Part shown: piece by piece, positions 40,820 to 47,700 of the stretch
Layout: the number at the start of each line of letters is the position of its first letter
How positions within the stretch are numbered: the first letter of the stretch is position 1
Assembly (NCBI GenBank): GCA_038496675.1
Contig: CM076659.1
Coordinates: forward strand, 15,555,574-15,619,573
Direction of reading: 5' to 3'
DNA from: Rachycentron canadum
Lineage: Eukaryota > Chordata > Actinopteri > Carangiformes > Rachycentridae
DNA: 64,000 nt
Program-made: the position numbers and the translations under genes
The notes under the pieces: generated by a model
What the model saw: only the letters and a program-made list of their open reading frames with translations
The model's database searches: none
Told to the model about the DNA's origin: nothing

Positions 40820-43800
40820 TGTGTGTGTGTGTGTATACGCACCAGGGACAGAAGAAAGGCTCAAGCGCCATTTTGGCTCTGCTGGAGCTGTTGCTGGGCT
40901 GGGCACTGGCCTAGTGGCACAGAGTGGGCAGTGTGTGTGTAAATATATGCGTGCGTGTCTGTGTGTGTGTTGCATTATGTTGTGGCATGCTTAACAGGAT
41001 TAGAGGTGACCTGGTGAGGTCCAGTTGGTACCGGGACCATGGCACAGCGGCGCGCATGTGTGTTTGTGTGTGTGTGGTTTGTATAATAGGATTAGCTGTT
41101 ACCTGGTGCGGTACAGTTGGTGTGCTGGTCTGAACTGGACTGGACTGGGCTGAGCTGGGCAGGAGCTGGGCAGAGGGGAGCGCAAAGTGTATGTGTGTGT
41201 GTGTGAGTGTGGTGGCATGTATAATAGGATTAGGTACTACCTGGTGAGGTGCAGTTGGCGCTGGGCATTTGCCAGCTGTTCTGCTAGGCTCAGGGCTTCG
41301 GCCTGCCATTGGCTCCCGTCCTTTTGGACCGCCTCCAGATGCTGCCGACAGCCAACCAGCTCTGAGCTCAGCCTTTCCACTTCCTGTCCCGCAGAGATGG
41401 AAGAAGAGAGGGAAGAGGTGGTAAGGAAATCTTTCACAACAATCCACTCTATGCCCTCAAACAAAACAATGTAAAAGGCTGATTACAACCTCATGTAAAG
41501 GTTGACAAGGACATGATTTGAAGTTTAATTATCTAAAAATAAAAAATTGTTCACGTCTAAATGGTAAAACTGAATTTTTTGAAATATCAGTCATTTGTAT
41601 TTTCCTCTGTTATTTAAACGTGTAACCAGGACTTCTCTTGCACTATATATTTAATCATTATTTCCCCTGAACAGTCTGGATAAATAATGCTTGTTCAAAT
41701 TATATACACTAAATTTGAAAGTTTGACTATAAAACATTTGAGTCTTTGATTCTGCTTCTTGCTCCTAAGTACAGCTTCCTAAAAAATGCTACAACTACAT
41801 TAACTGATCATTGACTTTAAAGTTACTAACCTAATCCAATTCATCCATAATGCATCTCAACTAATCAATGGGTTGAACTCAGATGTACCTGTGCAGCCTT
41901 TTCCATCTGTCTGCTGGTCTTGGCGTTGAGCTCTCGGAGTTCTCTCTCTGCCTCATCTTTCTTAAATTGGGCCTGGCTGACTTGATATCGCAACTCCACA
42001 CACACCTAGAGATGACGAGGACTGATTAAAAAACAACCAGTTCCTTTAATTAACAAATATTACTTCCTGTCAATTTTTGATTTTCTTTTTATCATCTTAA
42101 TCTTCTTTATCATCATCTTTATAATCATCATCATCCTTATCTTGAAGATCATTCATTTGAATTATCAGATGAGTGTTATTTTTTCCAGGGTAAGGCTCAC
42201 TGAGCTTCATACACCTCCTCGCCTTTATCTGCTTACTATTAATATGTTCATTATATTAAAAGTAACTATATTGTGTGCGTTTAATTATTTTTATCACAAT
42301 CATTTCTTTCTAAAAATGATATCATTACAAAAAGTGTAATGATATAAAAATGTGACAATGAAAAATTGCTCAGAAAGTAAAGTTGGTTGGTAAAGTTTCA
42401 GTGTCACTTCAGCAGGGTATCAAATTTGGGTCTTTTGTTTAAGTTAAACCTTGCAGCCCACTTGGCAATTCAGTCAATGCCTTTATACCATATGCATGCA
42501 TATATACTATAAATCTATAATTGTATTTTACAACAGGAACAGCCAGAAAATAATTATTGCAATAAACAAAGCTCTGCTACCACCTAGTGGATTTAAAGAG
42601 GCATTAGACTTAGACAACACCAAATTGTTTTTCTGATCTCTGCTTCACCTTTTTTAGGTGCTGGTCAAACAACATTTCCAGCTGTACTGTAACCATATAT
42701 TCCCAAAGAAATAACCTTAACAGTTTGTAGTTCTGGATCATACTGATCCAAATGGCTCAGTGCAAACTATGAGGAATGCGCTACTGGTTTGAACAATATG
42801 TTGACTTAATGCCATCTTGTGCAATGCTCAAACTGCACCTTGGTGTTGTCTTGTTCCTGACTGGTAAGTTTGCGAAGAGCATCTTCCAGCTGATTGGTCA
42901 GTGAGCTCTTGTCTCTGTGAGCTCTGTCTAGATGCCCTTCTAACTCAGCAACACGCTGGGAGAGCCTGGACACCTGGTACACACAGTTATCAAGGAAATG
43001 TTATTTTAAAAAAAAAAAAAAAAAGTATTAATATATGTTTTTGCTCTTTATAGCAACTTCAAAAGCTTCAATAAGAACTACCAATGTGGACCCAGTTGAG
43101 TACAATAAATACAATATTTGTAATATACAGTACAATTGAATATAAAAATGTATTTATATGTTTGCTTAATCTATTTAAATTGTTTCATCTTGTGATTGCT
43201 AAACTTGTTAATATCATTAAGTTAAGGGTGATTTTCAGTTTGTGCATTAATAGTCAAGTATAGTATTTCAAGGAAAACAGAACATTTGAATTTGAACACA
43301 TACACATAAAAAATTGTTCTAGTCCTGAGTTCTCTATACACTCAAAAAGTCAAAGAAGTAGGATTTACTGTATGTGCCAGCTCATCTTTCTGTTTGCGAG
43401 CCTCAGCCCGGCCCTCCACTCTGGCCTCAGCCAGTCTCGGCTGCAAGGCCTGTGCTTCTCGTTCCAGCTGTTCCCTCTGTCGAGTCAGCTCCCTGGACAA
43501 CTGCTCACACTGCACTTCCACCTGTATGCATACAGATACAGTCGATTTGCCTGAGGGAATCAGCCACAATAGGAAGGGAAAACAATTTCAGAGGACAACT
43601 TAGGATGAATCCTCTAGCTGAGTGTAACAGCCTTACAAATAAAAAAAATCTTTTGGAGACATCACAGCTGGAAAGTTGTTTCACAGACCCTAGCTTTGTG
43701 CAGATTCGCTTCTTCAGCCATCTCCACAGCCTGTTTCACCTGGAGGCAGGCAGTCCACTCCCTCTGTTGCGCCTCCTGATGGCTAGTTCTCACAGAACGC

Positions 43801-46800
43801 AGAGCCACCAGTAACTCATCACGCTCTCTGGAAGGTCAACAGAAAAGAAAACTTTTCTCTGTACCTGTAATAACTAATAACAACAGGACATCGCATAACA
43901 TAGGAATTTAAGGCTTCAGGGTAGAATAAGGTAATCACACATTTAAACACATCTAAACTAAAAATGTGAAGAGTTCATTCACTAAAGCTAATTTGTGAAT
44001 GATATACAGAATGTGTTTGTGTGTGTGTTTTATCACTGACTTTGTGAGCCTGTCAATAGCTTGGACATGCAGATTTGTATGAGTCCCAGCTAATACAGCT
44101 TCATGTTGTGCACACTTCAGACACAATCCAGCCACATGGGGAGCTCCATCAGTCCCCAGTGCTTCATCAGCCTGCTTCTCCCTGTGTCTCAAACGAACCT
44201 TCACATCTTCACACTCCTTTTGACTGATTGACAGATCCTTCCTGTTGTTAGAAGCAAGAGATGAGATACAGAAAATCAAAGAGTGTACAGTGGCAAGAGG
44301 TTAGTATTGTTCTTTTAATGCTTAATCAACAAAAAAATAAAAGGCCTTAGTTACTGGTTGCACTTGCTTCATAGCATAGTAGTATACTGACCTTAGGGAG
44401 ATGACCTGAGCCTCTAAACTTTGAATCTGGGCCTGGTAGATAACTTTCAATTGTTCCTGTGGAACATAAACATTTTCAAAACAGTCAATGATATGTAGCT
44501 TTACATCACAAAGAATTAAACATAATGGGTGTATGTATGTATATTACATAAAAACCTTTAGTACTGTGAAACATCAATTTTGTGATTGGTGAGAATCATG
44601 GTGATGGATGAGACATGAACAATTACTAGAAGAGAGGCCAGCACAGGTCCATGGTCCCTACCAGTTCATTTTTCCATGTGGTTTGTTCTGGTCTCTGTAG
44701 CCCACTATGGTCTCTCTTTGGGGTTATGTGGCTATTGGCTGCCAAGCTTTCATTCACCTGAGGAACACATCAGAACAGATGATGAGCCACCTTTCCCACA
44801 GTGATCATTTAATCGACAGTGCCAGGTTCAAGTTTATTACCACCTATTTATTTGTGGTTTACATTTCCTTTAATCACTTTGCAATGAATGCTGGATGTTA
44901 TGGCATTTACACAGTAATTGTAATATCCCTGCTACCACAAGAATTAGGGTTTTATTTAATATAGTATGTAATGATTTTACATAATATCAAAAAATCTTAC
45001 ACAAATGTATGATTTGTAATATTCAAAACACACACACAGTACCATGGAGTTGTGGATCGTGTAATCTTTCAGAGACTCATCCACAGTTTTGGATTTAAGT
45101 TCTGACTGCAGCTTCTCATTTTCCACAACCACCACTCTGATCCGCTGTTTCATCTCCTGTAGCTCCTCCTGAAGTCACACACAGACAGATGAATCAGAAC
45201 GTGTCCAGATCACCACACTGGGACAAAGGAAAGTGAATATAAAACATATAGACACACTAATGCATTTATGGACTTACCTTACAGAGATTGACCTCAGCCT
45301 CCAGGTGTTGAATGTACTCTGACTGGTTGTGTATCATTGGGACCAAATCCTGAAAGGCAGGCAAACTGGACCTTCCCTCCTGTTGCTCTTTCTGACATGG
45401 GAAAGAGTAACAATCAAAAATAAATAAAACAAAATCACTGATATCATAGACAAGCACGAATGATTTGCCACATTTAACTATGTAGAATATAGCATATAGC
45501 AATAATGTAAAAAGTGCAAACTTTCATATTCTACCTTGGATGAAGACTGTTTCTTTGTAGGAGAGAGAGGAGAAGGAATTTCCCGGCACTGCTTCAGTAG
45601 AAGGCTCTTCAGTTGATTAACTTCAGTACCAAAAGATGCCAAAATAAGCATGTGCACACACACAGGAAGCATGTTATTAAAGCTTTGTGTACTGTCTGTC
45701 AACAAGACAAATCTCCAGGTGCTGCACTATAAGGTCAGAGCCACTGTCAAACCACAACTTATTACTGAGTCACCTGCTTCACTCTGTGTCTTTTGGCTCC
45801 ATGCTGCCTTGTCCTCTTCTCCCATGGTGGAGAAGAGACTGTAATCACTGTCCCTGACCTCCTCCACCTTTTGGCCATCAGGGGTCAGGTGCTCCAGAGC
45901 ACTGCTCAGCTGCTGGATACTCTGGTGGGCACGCTCTGAAGCCAATATACAAACATTGATATCTCTTACACATAGACATCACCTTAGGTTTTGGGATTTT
46001 ATGACTTTTTTTCACCCTTTTCTTGCATTAAAAAAAGCACTTGATCAACTAACCAAAACAATAATTTTCATCAGAAGAATCAGATTACTCAATGAAAATA
46101 ATCATTAGTTGCAACGCCTTTTCATTCAAGTACTTTCTAACTAAACAGAAATACAGGCAAATAAGCAATAGAAAAGAAACACTAGACATTGTTTCAAATT
46201 CTTAGGAGTCAGACGAAGGATAAATGTGAGAATTATTATGAAGCTTCTTGCTGATGCAGTTTGTGACAGATGGGGTCAGTCTGACTGAAATGTTCACTTC
46301 ATGGAGACATTTAACAGTGAGTGTACCATATTTCTAATCAAAGACATCAGAGGGTTTAGTTTTTATTTCCAGTTATTGTTATAGCTCCTTGTGTCACTCT
46401 GACCTCCAGTAAACGAAGAAGAGAGTAAGAGCATCTCTGCCAGATTTAAAAAAAAAAAAAAGAAGTTATATCCTTATCCCAGACATCATGTAACGTTCCC
46501 TAGTGGTTCTCTCTAAGGTTATTTTGTGGAACCTTAAGGGAACTTTCCTTTGAGGTTCTGAGGGCTCATCAAATCTAACATAACCTTTAGAGAAGGTTTT
46601 CAGTTTCTCCAGGTATCTGGTGGGTCGGCAGTTTGGCTGATGGCTGGTTTTGATCCGACCCTCTCGGGTTAACTTGCCGCAAGTTAGGATTTAAGTTAAC
46701 ATTGTGATTTACCCGGGTAAGTTAAACGTGAAGTTACCCAACAAGTGTCAAGTCCTGCTTCGTAGTACAGGCCTGAGGATGCTTGTCTGTTTGTCAATTA

Positions 46801-47107
46801 GACCGGGGAATAAGAAACAGGTGGTAGTGACACGACCCTGTCGACTTCTTCATAATAACAGTGTCCATAACAGACCTGTACAGCTAAGGCTTTAACTCAG
46901 GCTTTCACCTTTTATGACACTCAGCTATAACACAGCAAGGCGACTGTATATATTCATATATATACATTTCTTTTACCATTTAGCTGCTGATAATGTGAAA
47001 TAGCTTAAGTTAGCACATTTAGCAGGGTAAAAAGTTAACTTACGCCTCAGCTCCTTTAAGTAAACACCTAGCTGCTCCGGTTCCTCGTCTGAGTCCACTG
47101 GTTTCAT
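3908..47107 (-). CDS. sdccag8: SDCCAG8, centrosomal/ciliary coiled-coil protein (complete, 18 coding exons)
   Basis: Joining 18 exons gives 711 residues, against 713 in human SDCCAG8. The exons, in order, are 47107-47044, 45935-45774, 45620-45535, 45391-45278, 45168-45043, 44757-44662, 44456-44392, 44241-44041, 43827-43689, 43521-43369, 42973-42839, 42005-41889, 41383-41241, 26010-25883, 21416-21308, 19740-19609, 4333-4207 and 3946-3908. Recognition rests on blocks shared with the human protein: QSEYIQHLEAEV (residues 127-138), GLCLKCAQHEAVL (276-288), a KLKEECC block in exon 15, EEQCVQHGR in exon 16 and KQNQL in exon 17. From about residue 100 onward the protein is mostly predicted coiled coil rich in E, Q, K, R and L, with no catalytic domain. 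The family localises to centrioles and basal bodies and is needed for ciliogenesis. Human mutations cause nephronophthisis/Senior-Loken and Bardet-Biedl ciliopathies (NPHP10, BBS16). Every junction is GT-AG and in phase. The start is the first ATG of an exon whose product aligns with the human N-terminal region. Confidence 0.95.
4162..4204. repeat. (GT)n microsatellite abutting the sdccag8 exon 17 donor
   Basis: On the transcribed strand this is a (CA)n tract that starts at intron position +4, right after the exon 17 donor. It makes up about 43 bp of the 260-bp intron 17. Confidence 0.95.
4207..4333 (-). CDS. sdccag8: sdccag8 exon 17
   Basis: Residues 657-699. RLQQLDRHCQSSAQQ followed by LLAKQNQLMQER matches the human C-terminal coiled coil. 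The exon sits alone 15.3 kb from exon 16. Its donor GAG|GTACAC runs straight into a (CA)n tract. Confidence 0.95.
4925..5045. repeat. Old interspersed repeat fragments
   Basis: The stretch with gataattgattaaccgttta followed by aaaattgccaaac, and then actccactacaagtcaaag with gtcctgcattcaaaagttt, resembles two dispersed repeats that I recognise as common in teleost genomes. Related copies lie at 18.4, 46.05, 47.5 and 49.7 kb. Family names cannot be assigned by eye. Confidence 0.45.
5464..5749 (+). repeat. Teleost interspersed repeat with a tRNA-like head
   Basis: It begins with ggtggtgcagtggctagcac, followed by a degenerate B-box (gggtttgaact). It continues through gcctttctgtgtgaagtttc and a cttcctccc segment and ends in caatggatggatgg. 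This order is that of a very common fish dispersed element. The copy is diverged, so it is old. Confidence 0.65.
6295..6343. repeat. (CA)n microsatellite
   Basis: This is about 48 bp of CA repeat, preceded by a short (CT)n run. Confidence 0.95.
9130..9186. repeat. (CA)n microsatellite
   Basis: This is an uninterrupted CA run of about 57 bp. Confidence 0.95.
9570..9645. repeat. (CA)n microsatellite
   Basis: This is an uninterrupted CA run of about 75 bp. Between this tract and the one at 9.13 kb lies a G-rich, non-repetitive stretch. Confidence 0.95.
10494..10563. repeat. Snap-back inverted repeat (32-bp arms, 6-nt loop)
   Basis: The left arm (10,494-10,525) and right arm (10,532-10,563) are reverse complements with one mismatch in 32. 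They are separated by the loop tgattt and centre on acaggactctgctag. Transcribed RNA would form a near-perfect hairpin inside intron 16. Confidence 0.9.
10745..10831. repeat. (CA)n microsatellite
   Basis: This is an uninterrupted CA run of about 86 bp. Confidence 0.95.
10926..10967. repeat. (GT)n microsatellite
   Basis: This GT run of about 42 bp lies 95 bp from the (CA)n tract at 10.75 kb. The two are in opposite orientation and could pair as an imperfect inverted repeat. Confidence 0.95.
11861..11890. repeat. Poly-A tract
   Basis: This is a run of about 29 A. No retroelement body or target-site duplication is obvious beside it. Confidence 0.9.
15622..15709. repeat. Poly-T then poly-A tracts
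   Basis: A run of about 30 T (15,622-15,651) is followed 39 bp later by a run of about 19 A. The two tracts could pair as a hairpin. Confidence 0.9.
18416..18640. repeat. Old teleost repeat (gggctgcaac family) containing a palindrome
   Basis: The opening gggctgcaaccaataatta, the body ttttcattgctgatttatc and the closing tcaactaatcctttcaac match the ends of a dispersed fish repeat. The middle of this copy contains the 59-bp palindrome at 18,477-18,535. A fragment in the opposite orientation lies at 46,038-46,117. Confidence 0.5.
18477..18535. repeat. 59-bp near-perfect palindrome
   Basis: Two 29-nt arms (18,477-18,505 and 18,507-18,535) are reverse complements with one mismatch, around a single central A. 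The core reads cattttgtggaccacaaaat. Confidence 0.9.
19609..19740 (-). CDS. sdccag8: sdccag8 exon 16
   Basis: Residues 613-656. It contains MEEQCVQHGRMHQRMKER, matching the human EEQCVQHGRVHETMKQR block. The acceptor is unusual: the pyrimidine tract is a (TG)n run ending in gtgtgtgcag. The donor AAG|GTGAGC is strong. Confidence 0.95.
19741..21307 (-). other. sdccag8 intron 15
   Basis: This 1.57-kb intron contains the long alternating purine-pyrimidine tract at 20,824-20,974 and ends in the (TG)n acceptor of exon 16. Nothing else coding was seen. Confidence 0.85.
20824..20974. repeat. 151-bp alternating purine-pyrimidine (CA/CG/TG) tract
   Basis: It starts with gcgcatgcatgtgcacgcac, continues as mixed CA and CG dinucleotides and ends in a pure (CA)n run. 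Purine and pyrimidine alternate without a break for the whole length. Confidence 0.92.
21308..21416 (-). CDS. sdccag8: sdccag8 exon 15
   Basis: Residues 577-612. LLSSQNSLIRKLKEECC is nearly the human sequence. It ends in ETSR with donor TCG|GTCAGT. Confidence 0.95.
21417..25882 (-). other. sdccag8 intron 14
   Basis: This 4.5-kb intron holds a complex, non-repetitive block at about 22.8-23.4 kb, a purine-rich stretch at 23.8-24.1 kb and a SINE-like repeat at 24.72-24.88 kb. No exon could be defended. Confidence 0.8.
24722..24880 (+). repeat. SINE-like teleost repeat
   Basis: The order is an A-box-like head (aaggtggcacagtgag), then gaagatgcaggttcaagacc (B-box-like), then ctgaagtgtccttgaggaag. 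This is the layout of a common fish tRNA-derived element. The copy is diverged and its end is not clear. Confidence 0.6.
25883..26010 (-). CDS. sdccag8: sdccag8 exon 14
   Basis: Residues 534-576. The acceptor is ttttccccag. A second AG lies four bases further in, but only the first keeps the frame and gives LTRQDRESAE, like human LTRQEKDS. It continues with QQRERELVVLLEQTEAQH. The donor is GAG|GTCAGT. Confidence 0.92.
30882..31322. repeat. Assembly gap (N) inside an (AT)n tract
   Basis: Ns fill 30,897-31,285. Both sides are (TA)n runs, each preceded by aaatgcata. The gap length is therefore unverified and the tract may simply be unresolved simple sequence. Confidence 0.95.
32930..33110 (+). 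repeat. Teleost dispersed repeat (aatttggcagatgcttt type)
   Basis: The stretch with acatttactaatttggcag followed by atgcttttatccaaagtaac is a diverged copy of a repeat core found very widely in ray-finned fish. The following ggagaggaggtgctcacag segment also belongs to it. The element's class is not determined here. Confidence 0.6.
33915..33998. repeat. (CA)n microsatellite
   Basis: This is an uninterrupted CA run of about 84 bp. Confidence 0.95.
35860..36025. promoter_or_regulatory. CpG-dense islet with inverted CCAAT box in intron 13
   Basis: About 14 CpG dinucleotides lie within 140 bp, while the flanks are CpG-poor. GATTGG (inverted CCAAT) lies at 35,926-35,931, just after a GC-rich inverted repeat (cggccc and gggccg around ttttattcc). 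The composition is promoter-like or enhancer-like, but no coding exon was recognised next to it. Confidence 0.35.
36585..36765 (-). mobile_element. Fossil 3' fragment of a LINE-type retroelement
   Basis: On the minus strand the frame reads RYVIRMPPCRGMQGMSTWEE and, after breaks, WYHLSWECCGI. This order resembles the C-terminal reverse-transcriptase tail of fish LINEs (an HVxRMPP block, a CPTGRR-like block, then RLAWERLGIP). It is degenerate and cannot encode a working product. The following 36.84-37.16 kb may belong to the same or another old element. Confidence 0.5.
40145..40222. repeat. (CA)n microsatellite
   Basis: This is an uninterrupted CA run of about 78 bp. Shorter interrupted CA runs with agtacacacac units lie at 39.91-39.97 kb. 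Confidence 0.95.
40783..40836. repeat. (GT)n microsatellite
   Basis: This GT run of about 50 bp has one TA interruption. Confidence 0.95.
40985..41263. repeat. Three diverged copies of the exon 13 donor region
   Basis: Three copies of a roughly 45-bp unit, each preceded by a GT-rich run, share aggatta followed by cctggtg and cagttgg. The copy at 41,219-41,263 is the real exon 13 end and donor. The copies at about 41,081-41,122 and 40,990-41,030 lie in the intron. On the minus strand both extra copies still read CACCAG|GT. Confidence 0.85.
41241..41383 (-). CDS. sdccag8: sdccag8 exon 13
   Basis: Residues 487-533. The exon ends in QLHLTR, identical to the human junction. The donor is CAG|GTAGTA. 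Two decayed copies of this exon end and its donor lie just downstream in intron 13. Confidence 0.95.
41384..42838 (-). other. sdccag8 introns 11 and 12
   Basis: Outside exon 12 this stretch is AT-rich intron sequence. A small hairpin lies at about 42,320-42,345 (gatatcattaca and tgtaatgatat around aaaag). No other feature was seen. Confidence 0.7.
41889..42005 (-). CDS. sdccag8: sdccag8 exon 12
   Basis: Residues 448-486. VCVELRYQV and KKDEAERELRELNAKTSR match human VCGEMRYQL and KDEAEKEHREFRAKTNR. The donor is CAG|GTACAT. Confidence 0.95.
42839..42973 (-). CDS. sdccag8: sdccag8 exon 11
   Basis: Residues 403-447. The coiled coil VSRLSQRVAELEGHLDR runs to QEQDNTK and parallels the human LSQNIAQLEAQVEK region. 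The donor is AAG|GTGCAG. Confidence 0.92.
43369..43521 (-). CDS. sdccag8: sdccag8 exon 10
   Basis: Residues 352-402. This is dense coiled coil (CEQLSRELTRQREQLEREA), matching human CDQLRKELERQAERLEKEL. Both ends are phase 0 and the donor is ACA|GTAAAT. Confidence 0.93.
43689..43827 (-). CDS. sdccag8: sdccag8 exon 9
   Basis: Residues 305-351. The sequence KERDELLVALRSV aligns with human KERDDLMSALVSV, and the exon ends in AEEANLHKAR. The donor AGG|GTCTGT is a poor match to consensus at +3 to +5. Confidence 0.92.
44041..44241 (-). CDS. sdccag8: sdccag8 exon 8
   Basis: Residues 238-304. It contains GLCLKCAQHEAVL followed by THTNLHVQ, a near-identical hallmark block of SDCCAG8 and the strongest single piece of evidence for the gene's identity. 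The donor is AAA|GTCAGT. Confidence 0.96.
44392..44456 (-). CDS. sdccag8: sdccag8 exon 7
   Basis: Residues 217-237 plus two bases. The product is coiled coil (EQLKVIYQAQIQSLEAQV), corresponding to the human KLKLTYEEKCEI region. The donor is AAG|GTCAGT. Confidence 0.88.
44662..44757 (-). CDS. sdccag8: sdccag8 exon 6
   Basis: Residues 185-216. This is a divergent, non-helical linker between coiled-coil blocks. It is placed by reading frame, by the acceptor ttcctcag and donor CTG|GTAGGG, and by its position between two clearly homologous exons. The human linker is longer and equally poorly conserved. Confidence 0.8.
45043..45168 (-). CDS. sdccag8: sdccag8 exon 5
   Basis: Residues 143-184. The product is heptad-rich (EELQEMKQRIRVVVVENEKLQ), matching the human EELSGMKNKIQVVVLENEGLQ region, and ends in HNSM. 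The phase is 0 and the donor is ATG|GTACTG, followed by a short (TG)n run. Confidence 0.93.
45278..45391 (-). CDS. sdccag8: sdccag8 exon 4
   Basis: Residues 105-142. It carries one of the best conserved family blocks (NQSEYIQHLEAEV), where the coiled-coil region begins. The phase is 0 at both ends and the donor is AAG|GTAAGT. Confidence 0.95.
45535..45620 (-). CDS. sdccag8: sdccag8 exon 3
   Basis: Residues 76-104. The split codon rebuilds VNQLKSLLLKQ, which matches the human VNQLKDLL block. A basic Ser/Pro stretch (PSPLSPTKKQSSSK) follows and may be a phosphorylated linker. The donor is AAG|GTAGAA. Confidence 0.9.
45774..45935 (-). CDS. sdccag8: sdccag8 exon 2
   Basis: Residues 22-75. The acceptor ttggcttcag opens directly on the RAHQSIQQL block. 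The product is acidic and Ser/Thr-rich after that, like the low-complexity N-terminal part of the human protein. The donor is GCAG|GTGACT (phase 1). Confidence 0.9.
45936..47043 (-). other. sdccag8 intron 1
   Basis: This 1.1-kb intron holds a reverse fragment of the gggctgcaac repeat family at 46,038-46,117 (reading ttgcaactaatgattatttt on the minus strand) and a short poly-A run at about 46,446. Nothing coding was found. Confidence 0.8.
47044..47107 (-). CDS. sdccag8: sdccag8 coding exon 1
   Basis: This exon encodes residues 1-21 plus one base. The product is acidic (MKPVDSDEEPEQ) and ends in LKELR. The donor is GGC|GTAAGT. Its join to exon 2 creates LRQRAHQSIQQL, which parallels the human N-terminal region. 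Confidence 0.88.
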
Positions 47108-47189
47108 TGGTGTATAACTGACACCGTTTCACGTTATGTTACCAACCAAACGTGCTAAGCTAATTCAACATACACAACCACAACAACCA

Positions 47190-47445
47190 TTGTAAGCAGC
47201 TCGTACGTAACGGTCATCGGCGCTCAGCGTTGATGTGTTTGTTTTATAAAAACCTGTGTGCCCCGGGGGCGGTGTTAGGTGTGTCGTTCTCTAAACTGTA
47301 ACCTATCTGACCGCCCGGCGCGAAGTTCGTCCTATAGTGGATATTAATGCCAAAACCAACGAGCCAACGGCTCCCACTTCCGTACCCAGGGATGCTGGGA
47401 GTTGTAGTCATTGTTCGTAGGCACAATTAGTGGCTTCATGACTGC
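47190..47445 (-). promoter_or_regulatory. sdccag8 promoter region with ZNF143/Staf-type and ETS-type sites
   Basis: This is a GC-richer, CpG-containing stretch upstream of exon 1. At 47,390-47,408 it reads GGATGCTGGGAGTTGTAGT. The reverse complement has the ACTACAACTCCCAGCATCC form bound by ZNF143/THAP11 (Staf) at many vertebrate housekeeping promoters. ACTTCCG (ETS/GABPA-like) lies at 47,376-47,382 and a GGGGCGG-like Sp site at about 47,265. No TATA box is obvious. Confidence 0.65.
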
Positions 47446-47453
47446 GGCCTTGT
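47438..47453 (+). other. Possible divergent first exon (ATG plus consensus donor)
   Basis: Reading away from sdccag8, ATGACTGCGGCCTTGTG is followed at once by GTAAGTAG, a strong donor, 30 bp from the ZNF143-type site. It could begin a divergent transcript with N-terminus MTAAL. No second exon was recognised in 47.5-54.3 kb, so this is only a candidate. Confidence 0.25.
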
Positions 47454-47520
47454 GGTAAGTAGGGTGTATTGCAACTCAACACATAAAGCTTGACTTCAGT
47501 GTTACAAGCATTTATGAGAT

Positions 47521-47700
47521 GCAGTGGTAGAAGAAGTACTCTGTAAAACCACGGTGTAAAAATATTACATGCAAGGTTCTACTTTGAAAATTACTATACT
47601 TTACTATAGTAAAAAGTATTATCATGTATGTCTTCATCTTGGTATCATTAGATGACATTACCATCTAAAGATATCATGGTGAGCTCATGTAATACTTTAC
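47521..47700 (+). repeat. Old teleost repeat (gtggtagaagaagtactc family)
   Basis: The string gcagtggtagaagaagtact, then a ccacggtgtaaaaatatta segment and actttactatagtaaaaagt, resembles a dispersed fish repeat built on accacagtgtaaaaatactc and agtaaaagt motifs. Related sequence lies at about 4.98-5.04 kb. Confidence 0.5.

Larger units (their letters stand above)
26011..41240 (-). other. sdccag8 intron 13 (15.2 kb)
   Basis: This large intron contains an assembly gap, long CA/GT tracts, fish repeats (32.9 and 36.6 kb) and a CpG-dense islet at 35.86-36.02 kb. It also has complex blocks at about 27.5-28.9 and 30.55-30.72 kb and two extra copies of the exon 13 donor at 40.99-41.12 kb. No nested gene could be supported. 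Confidence 0.85.

Noticed and set aside
47105..47250. RFX X-box expected at a cilium gene promoter
   Set aside because: gttaccaaccaaac only partly fits the X-box and lacks a proper second half-site.
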